Shown in pieces: positions 6,456 to 14,098 of a DNA stretch of 35,068 bases. Source of the DNA: a virus; the IMG/VR virus record IMGVR_UViG_3300048588_000362, positions 1 to 35,068 of that record; one strand, given 5' to 3'. The position numbers and the translations under genes were made by a program. Below the pieces are notes generated by a model. That model was not told where the DNA came from. It worked only from the letters and a program-made list of their open reading frames with translations, and ran no database searches. Numbering within the stretch: the first letter of the stretch is position 1; every line of letters begins with the position of its first letter.

Positions 6456-7400
6456 TTAACAGACCCCGCCCTCCTCATCACCCATTGTCAACCGATACTC
6501 ATCAGCCAACGCTCCCAGCGTCCACCGAGCATAAAACGCCGTTGTCGTGCGAATGTTCGTGTGGCGCAAAATGCGTTGCACCAATGACGCATCTACCCGC
6601 TTATCATTGAGCAAGTGCATCGCGATCCCATGCCGGAACGAATGCGGGTTAAGGTGGCGAATCCCAGCCTCCTTGCACCGCCGGGCAATCGCCTGGCGCA
6701 CCCCCGCCTCAGTCAATGCCCCCACTGCTTGGTGGTAGGCACCGGCGGAGACGAGCAACCGATCAGTCACGTCAATGGGCCGATGGATTTGGTAGGCCAT
6801 AAACGCCTCCACGACATCACGGAGCAAAGGCACCACGCCGGCCCCCGTCTTGCCGCCGGGGATATGTAACACCGGCGAAGCCGGATCGCTCAAATCGAAA
6901 TGCCGCTCCTCTAATCGCACCAGCTCACCCACCCGCAGCCCGCAGAAGAAAATCACATGGACAATCAAATAGTCCCTGAGTCCGATCCACCCGTCCACCG
7001 GGATTGACCGGATCAGCGCATCGACCTCGCTACGCAGGGCGCGACGGGGCTCTGGCGCTTCTGGCCGTTTGATTTTCACGCCAGCCAGGGGTGATGTCTC
7101 GATCAGCCCCTTTTCAGCGCACCACCGGAAGAACGCCCGCAACGCCCGGTAGGCACTGGCAATCGACGATTCTGCCAAGGGCGCGGGCTTTGTGCCATCC
7201 GGCCCCGGCTGCTTGTGCCGGTCGCGCAGGTAGACCAAATACGCCTCCATAAGGTCGGGCGTAAGCGGCTGCTCCGCCTGTGGTGCAAGCCACAGGTCAA
7301 AGGCGCGGACGTGAGCGCGGTACCAATGCACGGTGGCATCAGTTACGCCGAGGGCGCGCTTGGACGTGATAAAGCGGGTAAACAGGTGCTCAGTATTCAT
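6456..7400 (-). CDS. int: Tyrosine recombinase / phage integrase
   Basis: Start set at ATG 7400 behind a GAGGGAAG site; an in-frame upstream extension lacks one. The 314-residue product has an N-terminal SAM-like core-binding domain (about 1-105) and a catalytic domain with all expected residues: Arg156 (CGLRVGEL), Lys184 (GGKTGAG), His253 and Arg256 (HSFRHG), His280 (LRHTN) and nucleophile Tyr290 (FYARW). It lacks the long arm-binding domain of lambda Int and resembles the XerC/D-sized class. It integrates the phage at a host att site, which makes this a temperate phage or prophage. Confidence 0.93.
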   Translation of the reverse strand: MNTEHLFTRFITSKRALGVTDATVHWYRAHVRAFDLWLAPQAEQPLTPDLMEAYLVYLRDRHKQPGPDGTKPAPLAESSIASAYRALRAFFRWCAEKGLIETSPLAGVKIKRPEAPEPRRALRSEVDALIRSIPVDGWIGLRDYLIVHVIFFCGLRVGELVRLEERHFDLSDPASPVLHIPGGKTGAGVVPLLRDVVEAFMAYQIHRPIDVTDRLLVSAGAYHQAVGALTEAGVRQAIARRCKEAGIRHLNPHSFRHGIAMHLLNDKRVDASLVQRILRHTNIRTTTAFYARWTLGALADEYRLTMGDEEGGVC

Positions 7401-7715
7401 TTTTCTTCCCTCTGTGTTAGGTCGGCAGTGAGGGTGCGGTGTTCGGTTGATTCGTGGATTGTACCGCAAGGCAAGCGGACGGGGAAGGCGTAAGGGTAGC
7501 AGGCGAGAGGCGAGAGGGCAAGGGGCGAAATTGTGGGAGAGTGGACAGGGTTGTCAGGTTGGCGGCGGTGGTGGGGCGGGCGCGATGTGACATGAGTTTA
7601 GGACTTTCTTTGCATTACGGAATCTTGGCGGTAGGTCGATAGGATTCGAGTGTAAGGCGAGATGGCTTGATTGGCAAATGAGCGAGATTTACAGAGGAAG
7701 TAAGGAGATAGATGC
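7401..7715. other. Intergenic region between integrase and early operon
   Basis: No gene supported. About 7480-7550 is purine-rich on the plus strand with short GCGAGAGG-type repeats. The end carries an AAGGAG ribosome site before ATG 7716. A promoter for the large plus-strand operon is expected here, but I could not find a convincing -35/-10 pair. Confidence 0.4.
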
Positions 7716-8816
7716 ATGAGTGAGTTGGTTGTATTCGACTATGGGCAGTTGGATGTCGAGACGCGGATCGTAGTGCGGCAACGGACAGACGAGATCAAGA
7801 CGCTGGTGCGGCGATCTGCGCAGGACATTATCGACATCGGCAACAAGCTGATCGATGTCAAGGCCATGCTGGGGCATGGCGAGTTTGGCCCTTGGCTTGA
7901 AGGAGAATTTGGATGGGCAGAGCGAACGGCCCAAACGTTTATGCAAGTAGCGCATTATTTCAAATCCGCAAATTTTGCGGATTTGAAGATCGGCGCATCT
8001 GCCCTCTACCTACTCGCAGCCCCATCAACGCCGGAACCCGCTCGCATCGAGGCGATCCAGCGTGCCGAGGCCGGCGAGGCCATCACGCACAGCACCGCCA
8101 AAGCCATCGTCGCCCAGCACAAACCCACGCCGCCACCCGCCGCCCCCACCCCGCCCCGGCGCGAATACGAGTCAGCCGTACCGCTCATCACGCCGCCGGC
8201 CACAGTCCTGGACCGTTCGCTATCGGCAATGGACCAGGAAGCCGCCGCCCTCATCGAGCCGGAGCCACGCCGGGCCGCAACGCCGGCAATCATCGCTGAA
8301 CCCGACCCAGAGCCGGAAGCAGAGCCGGAAGCGGAGGCGGAAGACAGCGACGAATGGTACACCCCGGAATACATTATCGAGCCGGCGCGGATCGTGTTGG
8401 GGAAGATCGACCTTGATCCAGCAAGCTGCAAAGAGGCCCAGACCGTCATACGGGCAACGACATCACTCTGGAAGGCCCACAACAGCCTATCTCCCCGCTA
8501 CCCCTGGCTTGGCCGTGTCTGGCTCAATCCGCCCTATTCTGGCCCCCTGCCGTGGGTGGAAAAGCTGCTGGCAGAGTACGGCAACGGCAACACAAAAGCC
8601 GCCCTGCTGTTGGTCAACACGACCAATAGCCCGCAGTGGGCGCGGCTGCTCTGGCAGAGCGAGCACCGCGTCTGCCTACTCGGCAAGCGGATCAAGTTCT
8701 GGCGACCCGACCGACCAGAGGGCAAGGGCTTCGACCGCGATCAAATGATTTGGTACGTAGGCCCAAACCCGCAGAAGTTCGCAGACGTTTTTTCCGAATG
8801 GGGATCAATCCGATGA
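7716..8816 (+). CDS. Fusion of DUF3102-like domain and phage Dam-type N6-adenine methyltransferase
   Basis: A 366-residue protein. The N-terminal part (about 1-135) is helical and DUF3102-like: DIIDIGNKLIDVKAMLGHGE, FGPWLEGEFGWAERTAQTFM. A Pro/Glu-rich linker (about 136-210) follows. The C-terminal part (about 211-366) matches the phage DNA N-6-adenine methyltransferase (Dam, PF05869-like) family: DEWYTPEYI, IDLDPAS, then WLNPPYSGPLPWVEKL with the catalytic NPPY at 271-274. It would methylate adenine in phage DNA, for protection or replication timing. The DUF3102 part may give DNA binding. It is the first gene of the large early operon. Confidence 0.85.
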   Translation: MSELVVFDYGQLDVETRIVVRQRTDEIKTLVRRSAQDIIDIGNKLIDVKAMLGHGEFGPWLEGEFGWAERTAQTFMQVAHYFKSANFADLKIGASALYLLAAPSTPEPARIEAIQRAEAGEAITHSTAKAIVAQHKPTPPPAAPTPPRREYESAVPLITPPATVLDRSLSAMDQEAAALIEPEPRRAATPAIIAEPDPEPEAEPEAEAEDSDEWYTPEYIIEPARIVLGKIDLDPASCKEAQTVIRATTSLWKAHNSLSPRYPWLGRVWLNPPYSGPLPWVEKLLAEYGNGNTKAALLLVNTTNSPQWARLLWQSEHRVCLLGKRIKFWRPDRPEGKGFDRDQMIWYVGPNPQKFADVFSEWGSIR

Positions 8817-9010
8817 TTGCAACCGAAGAAACCACCATCGCCATCGAGCTGCCAACCCGCCTGGCGCGCTGGCTTGCGGAAAACATTCAGTGTCAGTACG
8901 CGATGGAACAGGAGAACGGCGGGGAAGGCGAGGGCGGGGAGATGTGCGAGATATTGAGCGCGATTTACAGCAGCATTGCAACGGCGCTAGATGAGCCGGT
9001 GAGGGAGTAG
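8813..9010 (+). CDS. Small hypothetical protein (65 aa)
   Basis: ATG at 8813 overlaps the methyltransferase stop (ATGA). The product begins MIATEETTIAIELPTRLARW, then an acidic glycine run and a helical end (ILSAIYSSIATALDEPV). Not recognised. Its value is mainly as part of the strictly overlapping operon. Confidence 0.6.
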   Translation: MIATEETTIAIELPTRLARWLAENIQCQYAMEQENGGEGEGGEMCEILSAIYSSIATALDEPVRE

Positions 9011-9016
9011 GGGTAT

Positions 9017-9958
9017 ATGACCGACCACGCAAGACGACACCTAATAGACGAACGCCCGATAACTCTCACGCCCACGCTGATCAAGGTCTGGGGATTTGAG
9101 CAGGCAACCGTGCTGCAACAGTTCCATTGGCTACTAGGGCAACCGCGAACCGGCATCGATCACGATGGGCGAAAATGGATCTGGGGCACCTACGAAGAAT
9201 GGTGCAAAGACTTCTTCCCGTTCTGGGAGGGCCGCACGCTGCGCTACCACATAGGAAGGCTTAAGAAATCAGGTGTTTTGCTTGCCAAGCAATTACGAAA
9301 AGAGGAGTGGGATCGGACCAACTATTACACTATCGACTACGACAAATTCGACGCAACGATGCGGCAACATTCGGCCACATCGAGCGGGCCGGAAGCGGCC
9401 ACATCGAGCGGGCCGGAAGATGACGCATCGAAGGGGCCGGAAGATGACGGTTCATTAAAAGGAACTAATAAGTCTTCTAATAGATCATCTAATAAGTCAT
9501 CTGATGTAGGTAAGACGATCACAACTGATCGCGCGAATCAGGACATTCGTCGTCGTCGTCAGCCATCTACCCCGGCGAAAGATGGTTCTGCAAAACCAGA
9601 CCCCTTTTACGCCGAAATGCAAACCGCCATCGAAAGCAACGGCTTTGGCATGATGACCCCCATTATGGCCAGCGAAGTCAAAAAGATGATCGCCACCTAT
9701 CCCGCCGAATGGATCAGAGAGGCTATGCGAATCGCGGTAAGTAGCAACGCGCTAAGGCTCGCCTACGTCAATGGCGTTTTGGAAAACTGGCAACGTGAAG
9801 GATTTAGCTACGACAGTCGCAAACATCACAGCGACAGAAAGGGATCAACGAATGGAGCCACTAAGCGAACTAATCAACAAGGAACTGGCAAAGATGAACC
9901 CGCCGACGACTACCACGCCAACGCCTGGTACGCCAACCTTGGCACGCCCAGCGTATGA
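9017..9958 (+). CDS. DnaD-like phage replication initiator
   Basis: A 313-residue protein. The N terminus (about 15-115) is a winged-helix domain of the replisome-organiser type (IKVWGFEQATVLQQFHWLL, then RTLRYHIGRLKKSGVL). The middle (about 118-175) is a low-complexity linker encoded by tandem repeats (SGPE units, then NKSS units). The C terminus has a DnaD domain with the typical AYVNGVLENWQREGF end (about 250-264). Such proteins bind the phage origin and recruit the helicase loader, which here is encoded by the next, overlapping gene. Start at ATG 9017. Confidence 0.82.
   Translation: MTDHARRHLIDERPITLTPTLIKVWGFEQATVLQQFHWLLGQPRTGIDHDGRKWIWGTYEEWCKDFFPFWEGRTLRYHIGRLKKSGVLLAKQLRKEEWDRTNYYTIDYDKFDATMRQHSATSSGPEAATSSGPEDDASKGPEDDGSLKGTNKSSNRSSNKSSDVGKTITTDRANQDIRRRRQPSTPAKDGSAKPDPFYAEMQTAIESNGFGMMTPIMASEVKKMIATYPAEWIREAMRIAVSSNALRLAYVNGVLENWQREGFSYDSRKHHSDRKGSTNGATKRTNQQGTGKDEPADDYHANAWYANLGTPSV
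9372..9443 (+). repeat. Three tandem 24-bp repeats inside the DnaD-like gene
   Basis: Units at 9372-9395 and 9396-9419 are identical. A third at 9420-9443 matches at 18 of 24 positions. Each contains the core CATCGA(G/A) and GGGCCGGAAG. They encode the eight-residue SGPE units of the linker. In lambda and several Gram-positive phages, iterons of this kind inside the initiator gene are the replication origin. Confidence 0.75.
9467..9502 (+). repeat. Three AT-rich 12-bp tandem units, possible DNA unwinding element
   Basis: Units AATAAGTCTTCT (9467-9478), AATAGATCATCT (9479-9490) and AATAAGTCATCT (9491-9502) follow the 24-bp repeats directly. They are strikingly AT-rich in a high-GC gene. They encode the NKSS/NRSS repeats. 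The array of GC iterons plus AT-rich 12-mers has the usual build of an origin. Confidence 0.65.
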
Positions 9959-10721
9959 GTGCGGAGACTGCCAAGACACCGGCTACATCGGCTTTAAGAC
10001 ACCCTTCAATTACCCGCTTGCGCAGTGCGAGTTCTGCGAGTGCGTAGAGGGGCGATTGCGGAAAGAGCGTTGGCGGCAGAAGCTGTCAGCGGACAATCAG
10101 CGGCAAATCAACCAGCTCTTTGCAACCGCCGGCATTCCCGCCCACTTCCGTGACTTCACGCTCGAATCGATGATCGAGCGGGTGCGTGGTGACCGCGGCA
10201 AGGTTTCGGCCATTGATGCGGTCAAGCAGTTTATTGACACCGGCACAGTGCTTGACCCGCGTAGCAAGCGTTACAAATCCGGCATGGTGCTACATGGTCC
10301 TTATGGTTGCGGCAAGACTGGCCTCATGACCCCGGCGCTACGCCACGCGGTGAGCACCGGCAAGAGCGGTCTATGGGTCGAGGTCTACGATCTGATTATC
10401 TCGATTCAGCAGGGGTATACCGATGGTGACAGCAGCGCCAAGCTGACCGCCGCACAGCAGGCGGATGTCGTCCTGCTAGATGACTTGGGCGATCTGAGCC
10501 GCGACCGCGAGGAGACCGAAGATCGCCGGCGCATCATCTACCAACTGATCAACTATCGGCATAACCACGCCCTGCCCATGCTCATCACCACCAACTGTAA
10601 CCCCGTGCAACTCTCGCGCCAGTATGGCGCGCGCACGATGGAACGGATCGCAGAGTCCTGCGCATGGGTCCAGATGGGCGGGCGCAATTTGCGAGAGGAG
10701 ACGACAAGTGGAGCATCTTGA
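9852..10721 (+). CDS. DnaC-like replicative helicase loader (AAA+ ATPase)
   Basis: Start at ATG 9852 (AAAGGGA site), giving 289 residues and a 107-base overlap with the DnaD-like gene. Cysteines at about 37, 40, 59 and 62 form a small zinc-ribbon-like region (CGDC, CEFC). The AAA+ part has Walker A GPYGCGKT (149-156), Walker B VVLLDDLGD (206-214), sensor 1 LITTN (244-248) and a likely arginine finger in RQYGARTMERI. Loaders of the DnaC/DnaI class place the hexameric helicase at the origin. No phage helicase is seen, so the host DnaB is probably used. Confidence 0.87.
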   Translation: MEPLSELINKELAKMNPPTTTTPTPGTPTLARPAYECGDCQDTGYIGFKTPFNYPLAQCEFCECVEGRLRKERWRQKLSADNQRQINQLFATAGIPAHFRDFTLESMIERVRGDRGKVSAIDAVKQFIDTGTVLDPRSKRYKSGMVLHGPYGCGKTGLMTPALRHAVSTGKSGLWVEVYDLIISIQQGYTDGDSSAKLTAAQQADVVLLDDLGDLSRDREETEDRRRIIYQLINYRHNHALPMLITTNCNPVQLSRQYGARTMERIAESCAWVQMGGRNLREETTSGAS

Positions 10722-11118
10722 GAATGCACGCAAGATTTTGACAGAGTGGCAGCAAGGGCCGCGGGTGGACGGGGTGATTCGTGGTCAAGTCTATGACAGT
10801 GCTGGCAACCGGATCTACACCAACGATTACTCGGCTAGAGAGTACGGCGGCCTTGACGGGGTAGCTGTCCAACTTGGGGTGGAAGCATCGTTATTCAGCG
10901 CTGAAGCCGCTTACTTCTCGATGGTCACTGAGCTTTGCGTGTTGAACACGGATCGGACCCGTCCCTTTTGGTTTGGCTCACGCCGGCGCGGCACGATGGC
11001 ATCAGCCAACGAGATATTGCCGGAATCACTGAGCGAGGGCGGATGGTCTGCCGCCATGCTACACAATGCCTTTTGGCAAGCCTACACCCAACCAGAAAGC
11101 GAGTACACCATCCCATGA
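10708..11118 (+). CDS. Hypothetical protein (136 aa)
   Basis: Starts at GTG 10708 within the end of the loader gene, behind an AGGAG site. It is a soluble, aromatic-rich protein (FWFGSRRRGTMASANEILPE, WSAAMLHNAFWQAYTQPE) with no motif I recognise. Its place between the helicase loader and a run of small genes suggests an accessory replication or host-takeover role. This is inference from position only. Confidence 0.6.
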   Translation: MEHLENARKILTEWQQGPRVDGVIRGQVYDSAGNRIYTNDYSAREYGGLDGVAVQLGVEASLFSAEAAYFSMVTELCVLNTDRTRPFWFGSRRRGTMASANEILPESLSEGGWSAAMLHNAFWQAYTQPESEYTIP

Positions 11119-11360
11119 AAACAAAGCTATCATTCGAGTTTGAGCACCCGACTATGGGCGCAGCCTTAACCGCCGCCGCCCACCTTCTGCATCGTGACAA
11201 CGATGTCTCCTACCTGCCCGATGTTGTCTGCCACATAGTTGGCACTATCCTGGATTCCATCCGCGTTGAAGCCGGTCTGCCTAATTATGCTATCAGGCAA
11301 ATCGCAGATGAATGTCAGCGCTTCGTCGATCACGTTGGAAAGGACCAAACCCAATCATGA
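11115..11360 (+). CDS. Small hypothetical protein (81 aa)
   Basis: ATG overlaps the previous stop (ATGA at 11115-11118). The protein is mostly helical: MGAALTAAAHLLHRDNDVSY, then IVGTILDSIRVEAGLP and IRQIADECQRFVDHVGKD. No family recognised. Coupled to both neighbours by start/stop overlaps. Confidence 0.6.
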   Translation: MKTKLSFEFEHPTMGAALTAAAHLLHRDNDVSYLPDVVCHIVGTILDSIRVEAGLPNYAIRQIADECQRFVDHVGKDQTQS

Positions 11361-11602
11361 TGCTCCCCTTCCGCATCCACAAAACCGCCGTCAACGCCGC
11401 ACCCGAAACCGTCCATCTCAATCCCGCCGCCATCGCCTCTATCACCGAGCAAGAGCACCGGCATGGCAACGGCGAACTACACAAAGTCGCGGTCATCACC
11501 CTAACCCACGGCGGTCGCTTTATCGTCGAGGATGACGACCGCACCGCCGCGCAGAGCATTGCCGAGGCGCAAGCGGAGTTGAGAGAGGAGCCAAACTCAT
11601 GA
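11357..11602 (+). CDS. Small beta-rich hypothetical protein (81 aa)
   Basis: ATG at 11357 overlaps the previous stop. The pattern is strand-turn-strand: TVHLNPAAIASITEQEH, then HKVAVITLTHGGRFIVEDDD, followed by a helix (TAAQSIAEAQAELREE). This resembles the small FlbD/DUF-type beta proteins in which a residue ladder ends in a GG-xx-IVE strand. The comparison is loose. No function assigned. Confidence 0.58.
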   Translation: MMLPFRIHKTAVNAAPETVHLNPAAIASITEQEHRHGNGELHKVAVITLTHGGRFIVEDDDRTAAQSIAEAQAELREEPNS

Positions 11603-11814
11603 CCCACGTCATCCACCCGACCCAGCACACCCAGCCCACCGGACGCGAGTTCCGCGACGCACTGCACCGGCTCTACGTTGCCATCTGCTCCGGCCATCAC
11701 CGGCTAGCCGATGGCACCCGCGGCCATGACGAGTACATCGCCGCCATGCGCCAAGCGCGCCGGGTACTGCAAGCCGACAATTTCGGACGCGATACCGCGG
11801 AGCGCTTGCCATGA
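11599..11814 (+). CDS. Small hypothetical protein (71 aa)
   Basis: ATGA overlap with the preceding gene. The product begins MTHVIHPTQHTQPTGREFRD and then forms helices (ALHRLYVAICSGHHRL, EYIAAMRQARRVLQADNF). Histidine-rich N terminus but no metal-binding pattern I can name. Unknown function. Confidence 0.57.
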   Translation: MTHVIHPTQHTQPTGREFRDALHRLYVAICSGHHRLADGTRGHDEYIAAMRQARRVLQADNFGRDTAERLP

Positions 11815-12077
11815 TTTACCACATCAAAGGCAACCTGCGATATCTGCGCATGTGCCAATGCGAGCACTGCGAAGGCCACGTCGCCACGCTGTCTGTCGAC
11901 AAACTGGTCGAAGGCGCGACGGTAGACGACGCAATCGAGAGAATCTGGACCGAGTACAGCCACAACTTCGATCTAGACCTCGATCTCGAAGACCTGGAGG
12001 ATGAGCTGACAGTCACCGAGGCAACGCCGGAACAGATCATGATCCATACTGGTCAACCGATGCTCTTCGACCTGTGA
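11811..12077 (+). CDS. Small acidic protein with a C-terminal clamp-binding-like motif (88 aa)
   Basis: ATGA overlap with the preceding gene. The N-terminal part carries a cysteine cluster (MCQCEHC, residues 14-20) and a short HTH-sized helix pair. The middle is very acidic (FDLDLDLEDLEDEL). The last residues are GQPMLFDL, in which QPMLF fits the QxxLF-type beta-clamp-binding pentapeptide. A replication-linked role would fit the neighbourhood. This is a motif reading, not a family match. Confidence 0.58.
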   Translation: MIYHIKGNLRYLRMCQCEHCEGHVATLSVDKLVEGATVDDAIERIWTEYSHNFDLDLDLEDLEDELTVTEATPEQIMIHTGQPMLFDL

Positions 12078-12142
12078 CCCCCAGCCCACGCCCAGCCTGC
12101 CCAGCCGAGCGTGATACCGTAAGCGAATGGAGGAACGAACGA

Positions 12143-12220
12143 ATGGAAGGCGATACGATTGCGAGAGTACTGATGGTCGTGATTTTGTGTGCGGCCCTGT
12201 GGGCACTGAGAGGAGACTGA
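12143..12220 (+). CDS. 25-residue membrane micro-protein
   Basis: A short gene with a GGAGG site and the recurrent AACGAACGA spacer before ATG 12143. Its stop overlaps the methyltransferase start (TGATG at 12218-12222). The product has one hydrophobic segment (RVLMVVILCAALWAL) between charged ends. It may act as a leader for coupled translation of the methyltransferase, or as a membrane peptide in its own right. Real translation is likely from the signals, but the function is unknown. Confidence 0.5.
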   Translation: MEGDTIARVLMVVILCAALWALRGD

Positions 12221-13146
12221 TGGATTATCAAATATTGCAAGGCGATTGCTTGGCGGTGCTGCCCACGTTGCCGGCGCAGAGCGTGCAATGTTGTGTGACA
12301 TCGCCGCCTTACTATGGCTTGCGCGACTACGGGCACGACGGGCAGATCGGACTAGAGCCGACGCCAGCGGAATACGTCGCCAAGCTGGTTGCGTTGTTCC
12401 GGCAAGTGTGGCGGGTGCTGGCTGACGATGGGGTTGCGTGGCTTAATCTTGGGGATTCCTATGCCAACGATACGAAATGGGGCGGCATGACGGGCGGCAA
12501 GCACGCCAAGGGGTTGCACGGGGGAAGCGAAATCGGGCGAGGCCGAACAAGCAGCGGCCTGCCAAGCAAGTGCCTGATGGGCATCCCGTGGCGTGTCGCT
12601 TTTGCTCTGGTAGACGACGGATGGACATTGCGCAGTGACGTGATCTGGCACAAGCCCAACCCCATGCCAGAGAGCGTGACCGACCGACCGACGAAAGCGC
12701 ATGAGTATTTGTTTCTGCTCACGAAACAAGCCAAGTACTACTATGACCATGAGTCGATCAAGGAGCCGGCGGTCAAGGGGTACGCCGGTAGCAACTTCCA
12801 CACGGGCAAGACGGCAACGCACCAACTTGGACGCAGCAGCGACACCGAACGCGTTGACGATGGCACTCGCAACCGCCGCTCAGTCTGGACAATCCCAACG
12901 TCACCATACAGCGGTGCTCACTTCGCCACCATGCCGCCGGCCCTTGTCGAGCCGTGCATTCTGGCCGGCAGCCGCCCCGGTGACACCATCCTGGACCCGT
13001 TTTCTGGCTCTGGCACAACCGGAGCCGTTGCGATCAAACACAACCGCCGTTACATCGGCATCGAATTAAACCCGGAGTACATTACCCTGGCTCATGCCCG
13101 CATTGCCGACTACGCAGCGCAGCCCATGCTACTGGAGGCAAATTAA
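12220..13146 (+). CDS. DNA methyltransferase, beta class (N4-cytosine or N6-adenine)
   Basis: Starts at ATG 12220, giving 308 residues. The catalytic motif IV TSPPYYGLRDY is near the N terminus (27-37). The SAM-binding motif DPFSGSGTTG (259-268) and a YIGIELNPEYI strand are at the C terminus. This IV-before-I order defines the beta group, which contains both N4-cytosine and N6-adenine enzymes. The central part (KPNPMPESVTDRPTKAHEY, FLLTKQAKYYYD) is typical for the group. No restriction endonuclease lies next to it, so it is probably an orphan phage methylase protecting phage DNA from host restriction. Confidence 0.88.
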   Translation: MDYQILQGDCLAVLPTLPAQSVQCCVTSPPYYGLRDYGHDGQIGLEPTPAEYVAKLVALFRQVWRVLADDGVAWLNLGDSYANDTKWGGMTGGKHAKGLHGGSEIGRGRTSSGLPSKCLMGIPWRVAFALVDDGWTLRSDVIWHKPNPMPESVTDRPTKAHEYLFLLTKQAKYYYDHESIKEPAVKGYAGSNFHTGKTATHQLGRSSDTERVDDGTRNRRSVWTIPTSPYSGAHFATMPPALVEPCILAGSRPGDTILDPFSGSGTTGAVAIKHNRRYIGIELNPEYITLAHARIADYAAQPMLLEAN

Positions 13147-13149
13147 CCC

Positions 13150-13518
13150 ATGCGCTACCTAACCGACCTATGGCGGAATCTCCGCCACCAACCCACCGCC
13201 ACCCCCGACCCCGCCCTGGCTCTGCTCCGCCAGCGCAACACCCTGCTCACGGGCGAGAACGCCACCCTGAGCGAGATCGCCGCCCTGCTCCGCCGCGAGC
13301 TCAAGAGCACCCAGGCCCAGCTCAGCGCCAGCCGGGCCCAGCTGCTGGCCAGCCGGGCCGAGCATGACAGCGCCTTGCGGCGGCTGGCCGCGGTGGAAGC
13401 GGACTTCGCCGAGGTCTGCGACGAATTGCGCCGGGTGCGGCGACGGGAGCGGCGGAGCCGGCGGGCCATGCGGGGGTGGATTACGCGGAGTGTCAAGCCG
13501 CGGATGGCGTATAACTGA
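13150..13518 (+). CDS. Coiled-coil hypothetical protein (122 aa)
   Basis: Mostly one long alpha-helical/coiled-coil region (about 22-100), including TLSEIAALLRRELKSTQAQL and a repeated (S/A)SRAQL pattern, then an arginine-rich tail (RRVRRRERRSRRAMRGW). Such a basic end may contact nucleic acid. It starts 4 bases after the methyltransferase stop and its stop overlaps the next start (TGATG). Confidence 0.57.
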   Translation: MRYLTDLWRNLRHQPTATPDPALALLRQRNTLLTGENATLSEIAALLRRELKSTQAQLSASRAQLLASRAEHDSALRRLAAVEADFAEVCDELRRVRRRERRSRRAMRGWITRSVKPRMAYN

Positions 13519-13997
13519 TGTACGCCGCCGCCGCGCTGCCTGGTATCGAGTTGGGCAAATGGGTCAAGGTCGCTGATGGACACCCGCGCTTTTCCGAGCT
13601 TTACCGTCTACATTACAGCTGCTACCAATACGCAGACGGACGGCGGCAACAGGGACAGTATCGAAATCGGAATTTAGTCTTGGGGCCAGGTGAGAAAATA
13701 GCACTACTGACGCCCGACTGGCTCGCCGCCTTTGGGTGGCGGAAATTCTTCGACGACGGCGGACAACAGGGTGTAAATTGCGCTTTTTTCCGCAACGAGA
13801 GCGCGGCCCTATCGAGCGATCTGATACTGGCCGCCGAGTTGATTGCGTGGCGGCGCTGGCCAGGGCAGCGGTTGTATACCTACGTTGACGCATCCGCGAT
13901 CAGAAGCCGCAATCCTGGCTACTGTTACAAAATGGCCGGATGGTCAAGCGCCGGCCAAACCAAATCTGGCCTGCTCGTGCTCCAAAAAACGCCCTAG
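13518..13997 (+). CDS. GNAT-like phage protein (159 aa)
   Basis: The C-terminal two thirds fits a conserved phage pattern: GWRKFFDDGGQQGVNCAFFR, then a helix with SSDLILAAELIAW, a TYVDAS strand, and RNPGYCYKMAGWSSAG. The strand-helix-strand order with a final GYCYKMAGW is that of small GNAT-fold acyltransferases, and it is distantly like the fold of phage Mu Mom. It lies two genes after a DNA methyltransferase, so a DNA- or protein-modification role is possible. Substrate unknown. The Mom comparison is only inference. Confidence 0.6.
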   Translation: MYAAAALPGIELGKWVKVADGHPRFSELYRLHYSCYQYADGRRQQGQYRNRNLVLGPGEKIALLTPDWLAAFGWRKFFDDGGQQGVNCAFFRNESAALSSDLILAAELIAWRRWPGQRLYTYVDASAIRSRNPGYCYKMAGWSSAGQTKSGLLVLQKTP

Positions 13998-14098
13998 ATT
14001 CAACGAAACCCCCGCCGCGTGTCGAATCGCACACGCGACACCAGCCAACGCTACGCAGCGCCGTGCTGTGTGGCTCAAATGAAAGGATGGATGAAACG

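Noticed and set aside
7401-7715. Promoter for the plus-strand early operon
   Set aside because: Several TTG-type boxes exist but none has an acceptable -10 at 16-18 bases; left uncalled.
9372-9502. Repeat array as a CRISPR
   Set aside because: Units are contiguous without spacers and lie in frame inside a gene.
13518-13997. Direct naming as a Mom DNA-modification enzyme
   Set aside because: Only the general GNAT-like strand-helix pattern agrees; conserved Mom residues could not be matched with confidence.
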